Origin: Pyrinomonadaceae bacterium
GTDB taxonomy: Bacteria; Acidobacteriota; Blastocatellia; Pyrinomonadales; Pyrinomonadaceae
Length of the DNA stretch: 64,000 bases
Direction of reading: 5' to 3'
Assembly (NCBI GenBank): GCA_028284415.1
Contig: JANQRU010000004.1
Location: 1,612,001-1,676,000, forward strand
Shown one piece after another: positions 17,393-26,524 of this stretch. The notes beneath the pieces are model-generated. The model saw only the letters and a list, made by a program, of their open reading frames with translations, was not told where the DNA came from and searched no databases. The stretch's first letter is position 1, and every line of letters begins with the position of its first letter. The position numbers and the translations under genes are program-made.

Positions 17393-18438
17393 TCTAAAAC
17401 TTTTTTCTTAAAGGCAGGAGGAACGACATCATTATCAAAAACTTCATACGCCGCGTCTTCCGGTTTTGGCAAAGGTTGGCTTTCCGCCCAATCTGATTCC
17501 TTATCTAAAAATTCCTTTATTTCTACCGAAATCTCATCCATTTCCTTTTTAGTTAAGATTTTCTCATCTGAGAGGAATTTTTCATAACGCAGAATTGGAT
17601 CATTGTGTTCTGCCCACCATTCTTTTTCACCTTCGGGTACATATGCTTGGTTGTCATGCTCGGCGTGCCCCTTGCGTCGGTAGGTCATTGCTTCAATTAA
17701 AACCGAACCTTTTCCGCCTCGTGCGTGTTCGACGGCTTCTTTCATTGTTTCATAGCAAGCGATGATGTCATTACCGTCAACCTGCATTCCTTTTATGCCA
17801 TAACCAATCGCTTTATCAATGAAAAACTTCGCCGCCGTCTGTTCATTTGTCGGTGTCGAATAAGCGTAGCCGTTGTTTTCAATAATCGTTATTAAAGGTA
17901 GTTTTTTAACCGCCGCTAAATTTATCCCTTCATGAAATGCTCCAGTCGAAGATGCACCTTCACCCAGATAAACAGCCGCAACACGATCATTTTTCTGCAT
18001 ACGAGAAGCGAGCAAAATTCCCGTCATAACCGCAACCAAATCGCCCAAATGCGAAATCGGTCCAATCATTCCGTTTTCAAAATCCGCAAAATGAAACTGA
18101 ACATCAGTCGCTCTTGAAGGTGCATTTCGCCGCCCAAAATATTGCAAGAAAATCTCACGTGGTTTAATTCCTTTTACAAAACAAGCACCAATATCACGAA
18201 TTAAAGGTGCGATAAAATCTTGCTTTTCGAGTGCAAAAGCCGTCCCGACAGCCGTTGCTTCTTGTCCCAAAGATGTAAAAACCCCACCTGTCAATTTTGA
18301 TTGTTTCTTTAGACGGACAGTTTTTTCATCAAAAAGTCTTGTCAGCATCAAATGGCGATAAAGTTCGATAAATTGCTCTTTCTCCAGAGAGGTTTCCTTT
18401 GTACAGGAAAGCGGTTGTTCAGGTATTTGTAAATCCAT
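17386..18438 (-). CDS. 2-oxo acid dehydrogenase E1 component, alpha subunit
   Basis: 350 residues. The thiamine-diphosphate site is visible as YLGEGASSTGAFHEGINLAAVKKLPLITIIENNGYAYST, where GEG replaces the more usual GDG of the start of the motif. The phosphorylation-loop region (MTYRRKGHAEHD) is present, as is the N-terminal SLGQEATAVGTA. The form is closer to branched-chain or acetoin-type E1-alpha than to classical pyruvate E1, but substrate cannot be decided. It should work with E1-beta (12358), E2 (8011) and E3 (45809). A 109-residue gene of unknown function lies one base upstream. Confidence 0.92.
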   Translation of the reverse strand: MDLQIPEQPLSCTKETSLEKEQFIELYRHLMLTRLFDEKTVRLKKQSKLTGGVFTSLGQEATAVGTAFALEKQDFIAPLIRDIGACFVKGIKPREIFLQYFGRRNAPSRATDVQFHFADFENGMIGPISHLGDLVAVMTGILLASRMQKNDRVAAVYLGEGASSTGAFHEGINLAAVKKLPLITIIENNGYAYSTPTNEQTAAKFFIDKAIGYGIKGMQVDGNDIIACYETMKEAVEHARGGKGSVLIEAMTYRRKGHAEHDNQAYVPEGEKEWWAEHNDPILRYEKFLSDEKILTKKEMDEISVEIKEFLDKESDWAESQPLPKPEDAAYEVFDNDVVPPAFKKKVLEK

Positions 18439-18439
18439 T

Positions 18440-18769
18440 TTAGTAGTTTTTTATATCAAATCTTTTAATCAAGTTTTCGCAAGCAGAAATTACTGATTTT
18501 TTGTAAAATGTCTCGATTTCTGCAATCTCTTTATCTTTTTCTTTTAATGAGTCTTTGCTCCAGTTCTTTCTTTCCCAATCAACAGGTAAATAGTCAGTTT
18601 CGGAGTCAATTCCAGCAAAAAACATAAAATCTTCATCATTTTCTTCTGACAACTTAAAACGCAAAGAATTTAAAATTCGTGAACCTGCAATAACTCCGAT
18701 TTTTTCGCTCCTGATTGCTTCACAAATTGCTACGATTTTGCCGTGAAGAAATGCAGTTTGTTTATCCAT
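18440..18769 (-). CDS. Hypothetical protein, helical
   Basis: 109 residues, cytosolic and mostly helical, with an acidic middle and a final helix with a conserved-looking Cys (SACENLIKRF). No family recognised. The opening (MDKQTAFLHGKIVAICEAIRS) resembles small proteins that act as immunity or accessory factors, but this is impression only. It is followed after a single base by E1-alpha, so it is probably the first gene of that transcript. The upstream side shows a tandem TTTCGCGT repeat. Confidence 0.6.
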   Translation of the reverse strand: MDKQTAFLHGKIVAICEAIRSEKIGVIAGSRILNSLRFKLSEENDEDFMFFAGIDSETDYLPVDWERKNWSKDSLKEKDKEIAEIETFYKKSVISACENLIKRFDIKNY

Positions 18770-18770
18770 T

Positions 18771-18800
18771 ACTTTCGCGTTCTTTCGCGTATTTCGCGGG
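18771..18800. repeat. Tandem 10-mer repeat with TTTCGCG core
   Basis: Three consecutive 10-base units (ACTTTCGCGT, TCTTTCGCGT, ATTTCGCGGG) lie just upstream of the minus-strand gene starting at 18769. Short degenerate tandem units of this kind recur in different sequence elsewhere in the window. Confidence 0.6.
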
Positions 18801-18905
18801 CTAATCTATTTTTATCAAATATTTTCCGATTCCGTATGAACTAATCAATAGCCAAAGGAATTTTACGATAAATGCAAGAAAGTTAAAATCGGAGTAAATC
18901 GAAAT
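18801..18905 (-). pseudogene. Fragment of a CBU_0592-like small membrane protein gene
   Basis: Read on the minus strand this gives ISIYSDFNFLAFIVKF, then LWLLISSYGIGKY and a stop. It is closely similar to the last 34 residues of the intact gene at 20834, where the same region reads ISLYFDFNFPAFVIEFF and LISLYGIGKY. An in-frame stop lies four codons upstream and no start is left. It is a truncated paralogue, so the small membrane protein gene was duplicated and this copy lost its front. The intact copy lies 2 kb away, on the other side of the peptidase gene. Confidence 0.85.
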
Positions 18906-19005
18906 GTTGAAATACTAAAAGTTTGGCAGATTTATTCTATACTGGCGTAAGTCTGAAGATTAAAATCAAAATGCTAAATCTTTACAAATGGATGGTTAAC
19001 ATATT

Positions 19006-20829
19006 TTGAAACAGTTGATTCTTGCATTATTCATCGCTCTTTGTTTTTCAGTTAATTTATACGCAAACTGCAAAGCTGCATCTCTAGAAAGCCTTATTTC
19101 TGTCATTGAAAAAAGTTTCATTGAAGGGAATATAGAAGATTTCTCCTGTGTTTTTGAAAATAGGGAAACACAAGGATTTCTTAGACAAGCCGTTAAAGCA
19201 AAAGTTGAACGCAGTTTTGATGTTGGAAAAATAATAAATTCCAATAGAAAAGAAGCCACCGTCTTGCTTGCAGGAAAAGCTGATGCTGGCAATTCAGGAG
19301 ATACAACCATAGTCGCAAATCTCTACTTTTCAGGAATTTATAAAGCGGAGAATACAGAAAATGGCTGGAAAGTAAAAGAAAAACTTTCACATGAACAAAA
19401 TCTAATCAACTCACAGAAAATTGAAGCTCAAATAATTCCCGGCAAATCGCTTATTGTCCAAAATGAAATGTCTGTTTCAGTTAAAACAGATTTTGGATTT
19501 GCAGTTGCGTTAAATCATCGTGCAAAAATCTCAAAATTATTGCTCGATGGAAAAAAGTCTGAATACAAGTTCGGTGGTGGTTTGCTTTGGATAAATATTC
19601 CAAAAAATAAAACAGCAAAAATAAGTTTGGAATATGAAATAGAGGTTGATAAAAATCAAAAGAACAGAAACTCAGGATTTTGGGCAAAAGATTTTGGACA
19701 CGTCAGAAATCAATTTTTCTGGCATCCTTTTTTCGGGTTCGACAGCGACACAGATATAGCAAGTTTTGAATTGACAGCCAAAATTCCGAAGGATTACAAA
19801 CTCGTCACAAGCATTCCGCAGACTGAAAAAGTTATCAGAGAAAACAGAGTTATAAACGCCAAAAGCAATGGAAAAGTGAAAATGCTTACCTTGCTTTATG
19901 ATAAAGACTGGCAGGTTACGACCAAGAAATTTGGCAATTTGAAATTTGAGGTTTTTGCAACCAAAGATTTCAAACCGTCTGTAGAAAAACTGCAGACTGA
20001 ATTTCAAAAAGTCTATAAAACTTTAGAAAAGAAATTTGGCAAACCCGTTTCAAATTATTACGCTATTGCACAATCTCGTGGACGTGGCGGAGGCGGTTGG
20101 CATTATCGCTCAAATGATTTGATTGCTGCTGGAAAAAATAGCGGAAATATGATTTGGGACAAGCCTTTTCCACGAGCACCTTTTGCACACGAAATTGCAC
20201 ACGCATGGACAAACCCGACAGGCAGCGGCAGAAACTTTTTACAGGAAGGTTGGGCAAGCTTTGCCGAAGCATATTTTATAAGAGAAAAATTCGGCGAACA
20301 GACTGAAAAACAGTATTTTACGGAGTATCAAAAAATCTATGAAAAAAGAGGCTTTGAAGGAAAAAACACAATCTTAAATGATCCTTCAAATGGCGGAATC
20401 GCTTATTACAAAGGAGTCTGGATTTTCAAAATGCTTCACGATTTTGTTGGCGAAAAGAAATTTATTAAAGGAATGAAGCGTTTTATAAAAAATTCCCGCA
20501 AAGGAAAAAGCGATATAAAAAGTTTTGTTGATTCGTTTGCAAGCGTTTCAAAAAAGGACGTCCGAAGATTTCTAAAACCATGGCTTGAAGAAAAATATCT
20601 ACCAAATATTTCTGCAAATCTAAATGGAAATAAACTTGAAATAAATCAAAAAGGCATTATTTTTTATTTGCCTTTAGAGATTGAATTTGAAACTGAAAAA
20701 GGAAAACTAAAAAAGCAATTTTTAATCTCTAAATCAAATGAAAGCTTTGATACTGCAAAGCTTGGAGAAATAAAATCTTTTCGCATTGATCCCAATAATC
20801 AGTTGATGCTAAAGCGTAAAAATGAATGA
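19006..20829 (+). CDS. Secreted zinc metallopeptidase, M1/M61-like
   Basis: 607 residues starting at a TTG, which gives a good signal peptide (KQLILALFIALCFSVNLYA). After an N-terminal beta region the catalytic domain shows HEIAHAW at 395-401, with His395, Glu396 and His399. A downstream NFLQEGWASFAEAYF follows, in which Glu414 probably supplies the third zinc ligand. The spacing is shorter than in classical M1 enzymes. A beta domain ends the protein. It probably acts in the periplasm on peptides; a degraded, non-cleaving role is possible. The gene is plus-strand between minus-strand neighbours. Confidence 0.82.
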   Translation: MKQLILALFIALCFSVNLYANCKAASLESLISVIEKSFIEGNIEDFSCVFENRETQGFLRQAVKAKVERSFDVGKIINSNRKEATVLLAGKADAGNSGDTTIVANLYFSGIYKAENTENGWKVKEKLSHEQNLINSQKIEAQIIPGKSLIVQNEMSVSVKTDFGFAVALNHRAKISKLLLDGKKSEYKFGGGLLWINIPKNKTAKISLEYEIEVDKNQKNRNSGFWAKDFGHVRNQFFWHPFFGFDSDTDIASFELTAKIPKDYKLVTSIPQTEKVIRENRVINAKSNGKVKMLTLLYDKDWQVTTKKFGNLKFEVFATKDFKPSVEKLQTEFQKVYKTLEKKFGKPVSNYYAIAQSRGRGGGGWHYRSNDLIAAGKNSGNMIWDKPFPRAPFAHEIAHAWTNPTGSGRNFLQEGWASFAEAYFIREKFGEQTEKQYFTEYQKIYEKRGFEGKNTILNDPSNGGIAYYKGVWIFKMLHDFVGEKKFIKGMKRFIKNSRKGKSDIKSFVDSFASVSKKDVRRFLKPWLEEKYLPNISANLNGNKLEINQKGIIFYLPLEIEFETEKGKLKKQFLISKSNESFDTAKLGEIKSFRIDPNNQLMLKRKNE

Positions 20830-20833
20830 AGGT

Positions 20834-21082
20834 TTAGCGACTTTTCAACATATATTTTCCTATCCCATATAAACTTATTAAAAGCCAAAAAAATTCGATG
20901 ACAAAGGCAGGGAAGTTAAAATCAAAGTAGAGCGAAATAATTACAAGGATCGCACCGATGGCATTTAGGATTGAGTAGGAAAGGTTGTTGCTTTGAATTT
21001 TTTCAAACTGTAAAAGCAGGTATGCAAGGATTATTAGTCCAACACCGATTGTGCCGATAAGATCGTAAATAGTTAGGTTCAT
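20834..21082 (-). CDS. CBU_0592-like small membrane protein
   Basis: 82 residues with three predicted membrane helices (IYDLIGTIGVGLIILAYLLLQ, then SYSILNAIGAILVIISLYF, then FPAFVIEFFWLLISLYG). The pattern matches the CBU_0592 family of unknown function. I choose the ATG at 21082 because it overlaps the stop of the methyltransferase gene (ATGA), which implies coupled translation; a GTG five codons upstream is the alternative. A truncated second copy is at 18801. It is the last gene of a three-gene minus-strand operon. Confidence 0.8.
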   Translation of the reverse strand: MNLTIYDLIGTIGVGLIILAYLLLQFEKIQSNNLSYSILNAIGAILVIISLYFDFNFPAFVIEFFWLLISLYGIGKYMLKSR

Positions 21083-21720
21083 GATGGTTTTCGACACAAA
21101 ATATATGCTCTTTTGCTCGGATATTCAACGTCTTTGTAAGGATAGCGGACAACTGTTTCTAAAACTTCAAAGCCGACGTTTTCGAGAATTTTGAGAATTC
21201 GGTCAACTTCAAAATAATAAAAGGTTATCTTTACTTTCTTGTCCAAAAATTCTTCTAAATCTGTTTGTTCTGTGCCGACGTGAAATGAAAACAAAAACTG
21301 CCCTGATGTTTTCAAAGTTCGACAGATTTCGCTAAAAGCTTTTTCTATCTCTTCATAATTAAAATGAACAATTGCATAAAATGCTAAAACCGCACCAAAT
21401 TCTTCATCCGGTTTTTCCAAATTAAGCATATTTCCAACTTCAAAATCTATGTCTTCATTTAAATTTGAAGCTTGCTTAACCATCTCCGAAGACAGATCAA
21501 TTCCAACTAAATTTTCAATTCCTGAATCCCGCAAAAACTTCGTTGTCTGACCCGTTCCACAACCCAGATCAGCAATCTTGCCATTATTTTTATTCTCATC
21601 AGCAAAACGCTTCAAAACCATACGATCAAAAGATTTATGCGAAAGCTCATCATAAAAAACTTTCGCATATTCTTCTGCTGTTTGGTTATAACAATTTTTT
21701 ACTTCATTTAATTGATGCAT
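21079..21720 (-). CDS. SAM-dependent methyltransferase, class I
   Basis: 213 residues with a Rossmann-type methyltransferase fold. Motif I is IADLGCGTGQTT, the acidic end of strand 2 is LVGIDLS, and later motifs include GAVLAFYAIVHFNYEEI and TLKTSGQFLFSFHVG. The substrate is unknown; the type is the small cytosolic form often called UbiE/Trm-like. It overlaps the YCF48-like gene upstream by 17 bases and the small membrane protein downstream by 4, so all three share a transcript. Confidence 0.87.
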   Translation of the reverse strand: MHQLNEVKNCYNQTAEEYAKVFYDELSHKSFDRMVLKRFADENKNNGKIADLGCGTGQTTKFLRDSGIENLVGIDLSSEMVKQASNLNEDIDFEVGNMLNLEKPDEEFGAVLAFYAIVHFNYEEIEKAFSEICRTLKTSGQFLFSFHVGTEQTDLEEFLDKKVKITFYYFEVDRILKILENVGFEVLETVVRYPYKDVEYPSKRAYILCRKPS

Positions 21721-22738
21721 TTATTCTTTTCAAAAAATTAAATTTCGCAACCATTCCTTTCGGTCCAACTGCCCAAGTCGAAGTTTCTCCTAAAGATTGA
21801 ACAGCATTATAATTTTCTTTATCAATAGCTTTCCAATTTTTTCCACCTTCTGTTGAAATATCTGAACCGTTTGTGCCTACAGCAATAACTGTATTTTTAT
21901 CAACATATGTAACTCCTGAACGATAGCCGTTCAAACCTCTTGCAAGCGTCCAAGATTTTCCACCATTTTTTGTAAAAGCTAAATTATTGTTTGCCTCATT
22001 TGGTTTTTCGTAGTTTCCACCGACAATTACACCACGTTTTTTGTCACGCATTGCAATTGAGAAAATGCCGCTCCCGGCAGTTCCATTTACAATCGGTGTA
22101 TCAATAGCTTTCCAGTTTTTACCACGATTCTTTGAATAAAAAACTCTCGCGTCCATTCCGCCTGTAATCAGCCAAATTCTTTTTTTGCCTTTCGTTACAA
22201 TACAAGTTCCGCTGGCGGCAAAAGCTGCCTCACCTTCCTTTGCGGACGGCATATTTTCGGGTAGCATTTTTGTCCAATTTTCACCATCAGTCGTGCGATA
22301 GAAAATATATTTTCCATTAACAGGGTCGCTTTGAGCCATGCCGTTTTTCTCGTCCCAAAATGCAATCGAATCAAAGAAGGCTTTTTCCTCGGAATTCTTA
22401 AATTGCAGTTTCCAAGATTTACCGCCGTCGATCGTTTTGTAGATTCTTGAATTTTCCCCATTTCCGATGCTTAAGATATAAGCTGTATTTTCGTTGAATG
22501 CTTCGATGTCCCGAAAATCCAGTTTCTCTGCACCTTTGACTTTGAAAACATCCCAATTTTTTCCGCCGTCAATTGTGCGAATAACTGTTCCGCCTGTTCC
22601 ACTTGCCCAAATGATATTTCGGCTAACAACATCAAGCCCACGAAAACTTGCGTCAGTGCCAACATCAATTTTTTGCCATTGAGCATTTGCGAAAGTAGAG
22701 AACAAAAAAAGTGTAACTATCAAAAAAATGTATTTCAT
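21704..22738 (-). CDS. Secreted YCF48/BNR-type beta-propeller protein
   Basis: 344 residues from the ATG at 22738, with a signal peptide ending at FANAQ. The body is a run of propeller blades, each with a TxDGGKxW or TKNGGKSW Asp-box (IRTIDGGKNWDV, IYKTIDGGKSW, RTTDGENW, FYSKNRGKNW, FTKNGGKSW). This is the pattern of YCF48-like photosystem assembly relatives and plant oxidoreductase-like BNR proteins found in non-photosynthetic bacteria. It is likely periplasmic with a binding or scaffold role. A TTG nine codons upstream would lengthen it but has no ribosome site. Confidence 0.85.
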   Translation of the reverse strand: MKYIFLIVTLFLFSTFANAQWQKIDVGTDASFRGLDVVSRNIIWASGTGGTVIRTIDGGKNWDVFKVKGAEKLDFRDIEAFNENTAYILSIGNGENSRIYKTIDGGKSWKLQFKNSEEKAFFDSIAFWDEKNGMAQSDPVNGKYIFYRTTDGENWTKMLPENMPSAKEGEAAFAASGTCIVTKGKKRIWLITGGMDARVFYSKNRGKNWKAIDTPIVNGTAGSGIFSIAMRDKKRGVIVGGNYEKPNEANNNLAFTKNGGKSWTLARGLNGYRSGVTYVDKNTVIAVGTNGSDISTEGGKNWKAIDKENYNAVQSLGETSTWAVGPKGMVAKFNFLKRINASIK

Positions 22739-22772
22739 AGAATTTAGCTTGGTTAAATATTTCAAGCTATTG

Positions 22773-22809
22773 TAGATTATCCAAAATGAAGCGGCAACAA
22801 AATTACTTG
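22773..22809 (+). repeat. Duplicated start region of the lactone-oxidase gene (copy 1)
   Basis: 37 bases that match 24922-24958 at 34 positions, with weaker similarity for about 18 bases further upstream. The second copy spans the start codon of the oxidase gene. Here the reading frame begins the same way (MK-QQNYL) but then diverges, so it is a remnant of the 5-prime end plus promoter of that gene. Confidence 0.75.
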
Positions 22810-22844
22810 AGGATTGGAGTAAAAAATTTTATCAATTGGTCAAA

Positions 22845-23963
22845 CTATTCATTTTGTTGAAGTAGATTGATAATTTGTGGCATAAAATCATCAAAGGTTT
22901 TGAAAGAATTTCTTTTGGAGAGGTACTCCGCAAGGATTTTATCTGCAATTGGTTTCGCATAAATAAATCCGCGTCTGGTTTGGGCTGCAATTTCTCTTTT
23001 GTATTCTTCTTCACCCATTTCTTGCTTAGTTATAGCCGCAACTATTGCTCTTATTAAATTTTCTTCAAAAGCATATTCCCAAGTCGTAATATTTTGCGAA
23101 GCCAAGTCTTTAGCATTAAAAAGTCGGGAAAGTTTTGCTACGTCTTTTTTGTAATCGGTAAGTGTTTTTTTAAGATAAATATGGCTTGATTCGTGCCAGA
23201 CCGTTCTTGTATTAAAACGGTTTAGGTTGAATTTCAAAGAGGAATCGGGGAATTGTTCAATCTGTCTAGAAGGTCCAATCTGAAAGGCAACCTGATCAGT
23301 ATTTGTTTCTCCGCGTAATCTTTCAAAATCTATGGCATGAGCACCCCAATAGTTGAGTGGTTCTAAATATATTGTAATAAATGGTTTTGAGCGATTATCT
23401 TCATAGCCGAAAAAAGATTCGACCTTTTCAAAAACTTCTTTCTCGCTTAATTGCTTGGCAAATGTATCTCCTAAGCTTCCATAGCGTTTTTGGTTTTTCT
23501 TATAAAACCTCCAAAATTTTGAGACTTTCGCGAAAGTTTTTGCATCGTTCAAAATTCCTATAAAAACATCTTTTTCGGTGATTTTATACCAACTGTTTGT
23601 CTCAGGAATATTTACTCTTACATCGGGAAAATCTGACAAAAGCAAACCATTTTCAGTAAAGTCAGGATACATTTTTGCCTTTTTAATTCGTTCGAGGGAA
23701 GGGTGTCTGCGGTACTTGGAAAAATGTTTCCAAACAGCTGATTTATATTTAGAATCCATCGGCAAAGGATACTTTCCGGACATCCAGAGCATAATTGCTA
23801 TAAGCTCTGCACCGGGATCAACAATTGCCCTAAAAGATTCTTTTTTAGAGAGGATCGGTTTTTGAACAGAAGCTTTTGTTGAGAGGGAAAAACTTTGAAA
23901 TAAAATTGCGAGAGATAAAAATATTGTCGAAATATATTGGATTTTTCTTTGTAACTCTTTCAT
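22845..23963 (-). CDS. Secreted DUF4932-type HExxH protein
   Basis: 372 residues with a signal peptide (about 1-31). The zinc-binding motif HESSH is at 257-261 and a Glu301 in YAFEENLIRAIVA could be the third ligand, the arrangement seen in DUF4932 proteins of unknown function with a gluzincin-type site. The N-terminal half is helical with no motif I know. It is probably a periplasmic metallopeptidase. It lies in a 2.1-kb segment bounded by copies of the oxidase start region, together with the AraC regulator at 24061. Confidence 0.78.
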   Translation of the reverse strand: MKELQRKIQYISTIFLSLAILFQSFSLSTKASVQKPILSKKESFRAIVDPGAELIAIMLWMSGKYPLPMDSKYKSAVWKHFSKYRRHPSLERIKKAKMYPDFTENGLLLSDFPDVRVNIPETNSWYKITEKDVFIGILNDAKTFAKVSKFWRFYKKNQKRYGSLGDTFAKQLSEKEVFEKVESFFGYEDNRSKPFITIYLEPLNYWGAHAIDFERLRGETNTDQVAFQIGPSRQIEQFPDSSLKFNLNRFNTRTVWHESSHIYLKKTLTDYKKDVAKLSRLFNAKDLASQNITTWEYAFEENLIRAIVAAITKQEMGEEEYKREIAAQTRRGFIYAKPIADKILAEYLSKRNSFKTFDDFMPQIINLLQQNE

Positions 23964-24060
23964 TTTCGTAAAATTCCTTGAATAAAATTAAAGACAGCGA
24001 TGTGTCTGTGTCTGATTGTATTTAAGGAATTTGGTAGAAAAATTGGACGAATCTGCCAAA

Positions 24061-24864
24061 TCAGGAAATTGTCCAACAGAGTTTTTGATTTACAATATTA
24101 CTTTCTTTACGGAATTTTTTTGGCGAAAGACCTGTGAATTTTTTGAAGTTTCTAATCATATGAGATTGATCGGCAAAGCCGCTTTCATAGGCGATTGTTG
24201 TCAGCGAATGTGGTGAATGAATATGGTTGATACTTTTTCGGAGCCTTTGAATATTGCCAAATTCTTTGGGTGAGACATTTAATGAATCTTTATAAATTCT
24301 GTATATAGACCGGTAACTTTTGTTATAAACGTCTTTTAAGTCCTCAATCCTTTCAAATTCCAATTCATTAAATGGAATGTATTTGAATTTATTTTTGGAA
24401 GGTAAATTATCCAGAAAGAAATTTTCTAGCTTTTCAGCACAGGCATTCGGGTTTTCATTTTCAAAAGCAAGGTCGTATATTTCCAACCATTTATTGGGAA
24501 ATAATTCTTCGATAACATCCATAGAGAAAGTATTATCAGAAACTTTTTCTCCCGAAAGCATTTCCAATCCCAAGGGTTCAAAATTTATCCATACGCCTCT
24601 AAACTTACCCGAATAGTTTATTGACATAGGTTTTTGATAGATGCCTGAAAGATAGCTGTGAAAGTTATTTGAAATAGCAACTTTGTATTCTGAATCCGAT
24701 AGTTTTATGACCTCATTTCCTCTGTGCAGACCGAGACAGTAATTGGTGTTAGGATAACAAACAAATGTGTTTTCATAAGTTTTGTCAGCATTTTCGATGA
24801 AGAAAAAATACTGTATGAATTTTTGTAAAAGTTTATTTTTCGGAATTACCAGATTTGCTTTCAT
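24061..24864 (-). CDS. AraC-family transcription regulator
   Basis: 267 residues. The C-terminal 100 residues form the double helix-turn-helix of the AraC family (LTTIAYESGFADQSHMIRNFKKFTGLSPKKFR). The N-terminal part is a cupin-like or DUF6597-type sensing domain of which the ligand is not predictable. The gene is transcribed away from the lactone oxidase gene at 24935, with about 70 bases between the two starts, so it may regulate that gene from a shared control region; this is inferred from arrangement. Confidence 0.88.
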   Translation of the reverse strand: MKANLVIPKNKLLQKFIQYFFFIENADKTYENTFVCYPNTNYCLGLHRGNEVIKLSDSEYKVAISNNFHSYLSGIYQKPMSINYSGKFRGVWINFEPLGLEMLSGEKVSDNTFSMDVIEELFPNKWLEIYDLAFENENPNACAEKLENFFLDNLPSKNKFKYIPFNELEFERIEDLKDVYNKSYRSIYRIYKDSLNVSPKEFGNIQRLRKSINHIHSPHSLTTIAYESGFADQSHMIRNFKKFTGLSPKKFRKESNIVNQKLCWTIS

Positions 24865-24921
24865 AAATCAGCTGAATTATTTCACAAGTTTTCATTCTGT
24901 TTCAAATATTTTGAGTTAGGA

Positions 24922-24958
24922 TAGATTATCCAAAATGAAGCATCAACAAAATTATTTG
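24922..24958 (+). repeat. Start region of the lactone-oxidase gene (copy 2)
   Basis: Direct-repeat partner of 22773-22809. It covers the 13 bases before the ATG and the first eight codons of the intact oxidase gene. The two copies bracket the AraC and DUF4932 genes. Confidence 0.75.
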
Positions 24959-26245
24959 TTCAAAAATTGGGCTGGCAACATCAAACGAAAAGTACCAAGC
25001 TTTTATCAGCCTGAAACTGAAGAAGAGATAATTTCCATTATCAAAGGACACAACAAAACTCGTCTTGTTGGGACAGGACATTCTTGGAACAAAATATGTG
25101 TTTCGAATGAGGCTTTAGTTAATTTAGATTTATATAGACAGGTTTTGGAAATTAATAAAAATGCAAAAACAATTAAAGTCCAAGCGGGAATTAAACTTTC
25201 AAGGCTCAATAAACTACTAGATAAAGAGGGGTTTGCCTTACAAAACTTAGGTTCGATCGCGACTCAATCTCTCGGCGGAGCTATCTCGACCGGAACACAT
25301 GGAACAGGAATAAATTTTCAGATCTTGGGTTCGCAGGTTTTAGATTTCACTTTGATAAAAGCGGACGGGGAGAAAATTTTGATTGACCGTGTAAATAATG
25401 AAGACCTTTTTAACGCAAGCATTGTAAACCTTGGTTGTCTGGGCATTATTTCTGAAATAACTTGGCAAGTAACGGACGCTTTTAATCTTCATGATTACAC
25501 TCAAACAGTTTATTTTGATGAGGTAATCGAAAATCTAGAAGAACTCCTTGAACAAAATGACCACTTAAAGTTTTGGTGGCTTCCACCTGCCGAAAAACTG
25601 ATCGTTTATAAATATAACCGCACACATGAAAAAAGAAATGATACACGGCTCAGGCAGTTCCTTAAAGACGAATTTTCATCCGTCTTGTTCTACCGTTCAA
25701 TGGTCAAAATAGCTGGTATCTATCCCAAGTTTGCTCCGAAAGTCAGTCAAATCATGACGAGTTTGTTTGAAAAACCTCTCGACCGCATTGAAAAAAGCTT
25801 TCGGGTTTTTAACGTTCCCGAACCGCCAATTCACCGCGAAACCGAATGGGCATTCGATGCAAAAAACGCCAAAGAAATTCTCACCGCATACAAAAGGCAT
25901 ATTCTCAATTCAAATTTTAATTTCAACTTCATTCAAGAAATCCGCTTCACCAAGTCCGATAATTTCTGGCTCAGCCCTTCCTATCAAAGAGATTCTTTGT
26001 GGATTGGCTTTTATCATTACAATCACGAAAACTGGAACGAGGCTCTGCCGTTTCACGAAGCATTCGCTAAAAAATTCGATGGCAGACCACATTGGGGGAA
26101 GGAATTTACGATTGACCAAAATTATTTACAGGAGCAATACGAAAGGTTTAATGAATTTATCAAATTGAAAAAAGAATTTGATCCAAGTGGGAGATTTGAA
26201 AATGAATTTATCAAGAAAATTTTTCTCGCACCCATCTCAATATAA
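24935..26245 (+). CDS. FAD-dependent sugar-1,4-lactone oxidase (ALO family)
   Basis: 436 residues of the vanillyl-alcohol oxidase superfamily. The FAD-binding domain has RLVGTGHSWN, LGSIATQSLGGAISTGTHGTG and LGCLGIISEITWQV. The C-terminal part (PHWGKEF) matches the D-arabinono/L-gulono-1,4-lactone oxidase domain. The His of GTGHSW and the STGTHG motif are the usual flavin-site signature. It oxidises an aldonolactone with oxygen or another acceptor. The natural substrate is unknown. No membrane or signal sequence is seen. Its first codons and promoter region are duplicated at 22773. Confidence 0.88.
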   Translation: MKHQQNYLFKNWAGNIKRKVPSFYQPETEEEIISIIKGHNKTRLVGTGHSWNKICVSNEALVNLDLYRQVLEINKNAKTIKVQAGIKLSRLNKLLDKEGFALQNLGSIATQSLGGAISTGTHGTGINFQILGSQVLDFTLIKADGEKILIDRVNNEDLFNASIVNLGCLGIISEITWQVTDAFNLHDYTQTVYFDEVIENLEELLEQNDHLKFWWLPPAEKLIVYKYNRTHEKRNDTRLRQFLKDEFSSVLFYRSMVKIAGIYPKFAPKVSQIMTSLFEKPLDRIEKSFRVFNVPEPPIHRETEWAFDAKNAKEILTAYKRHILNSNFNFNFIQEIRFTKSDNFWLSPSYQRDSLWIGFYHYNHENWNEALPFHEAFAKKFDGRPHWGKEFTIDQNYLQEQYERFNEFIKLKKEFDPSGRFENEFIKKIFLAPISI

Positions 26246-26411
26246 GTAAATTAAACTTCCTTTTCAGGTTTTTTATGAACCGAATTTTATTAGATCAAAA
26301 AACTACAAATGGCTTAGTAAATAAATAGAGCTTCATACCATTTAGTGTAAAAAAGGTTCCTTAACCAACCATTTTGCGACAGGATTATGCCGAAAAACGG
26401 TCTTTTTGATT

Positions 26412-26428
26412 TTGGCACGCTTTATGCA
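26412..26428 (+). promoter_or_regulatory. Sigma-54 (-24/-12) promoter
   Basis: TTGGCACGCTTTATGCA fits the sigma-54 consensus, with GG and GC ten bases apart. It lies about 100 bases upstream of the ATG at 26525, with nothing coding between. The expected start of transcription is near 26440. A clear enhancer-binding site was not seen. Confidence 0.75.
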
Positions 26429-26524
26429 ACTACCTAAGGCTGTAGATTTCAGATAAAGCCGTTTTATTTGGATTTAGCTGAAAAAAAGAACAAAGTTAAT
26501 AGATTGATTTCAGGAGTAAATAAA

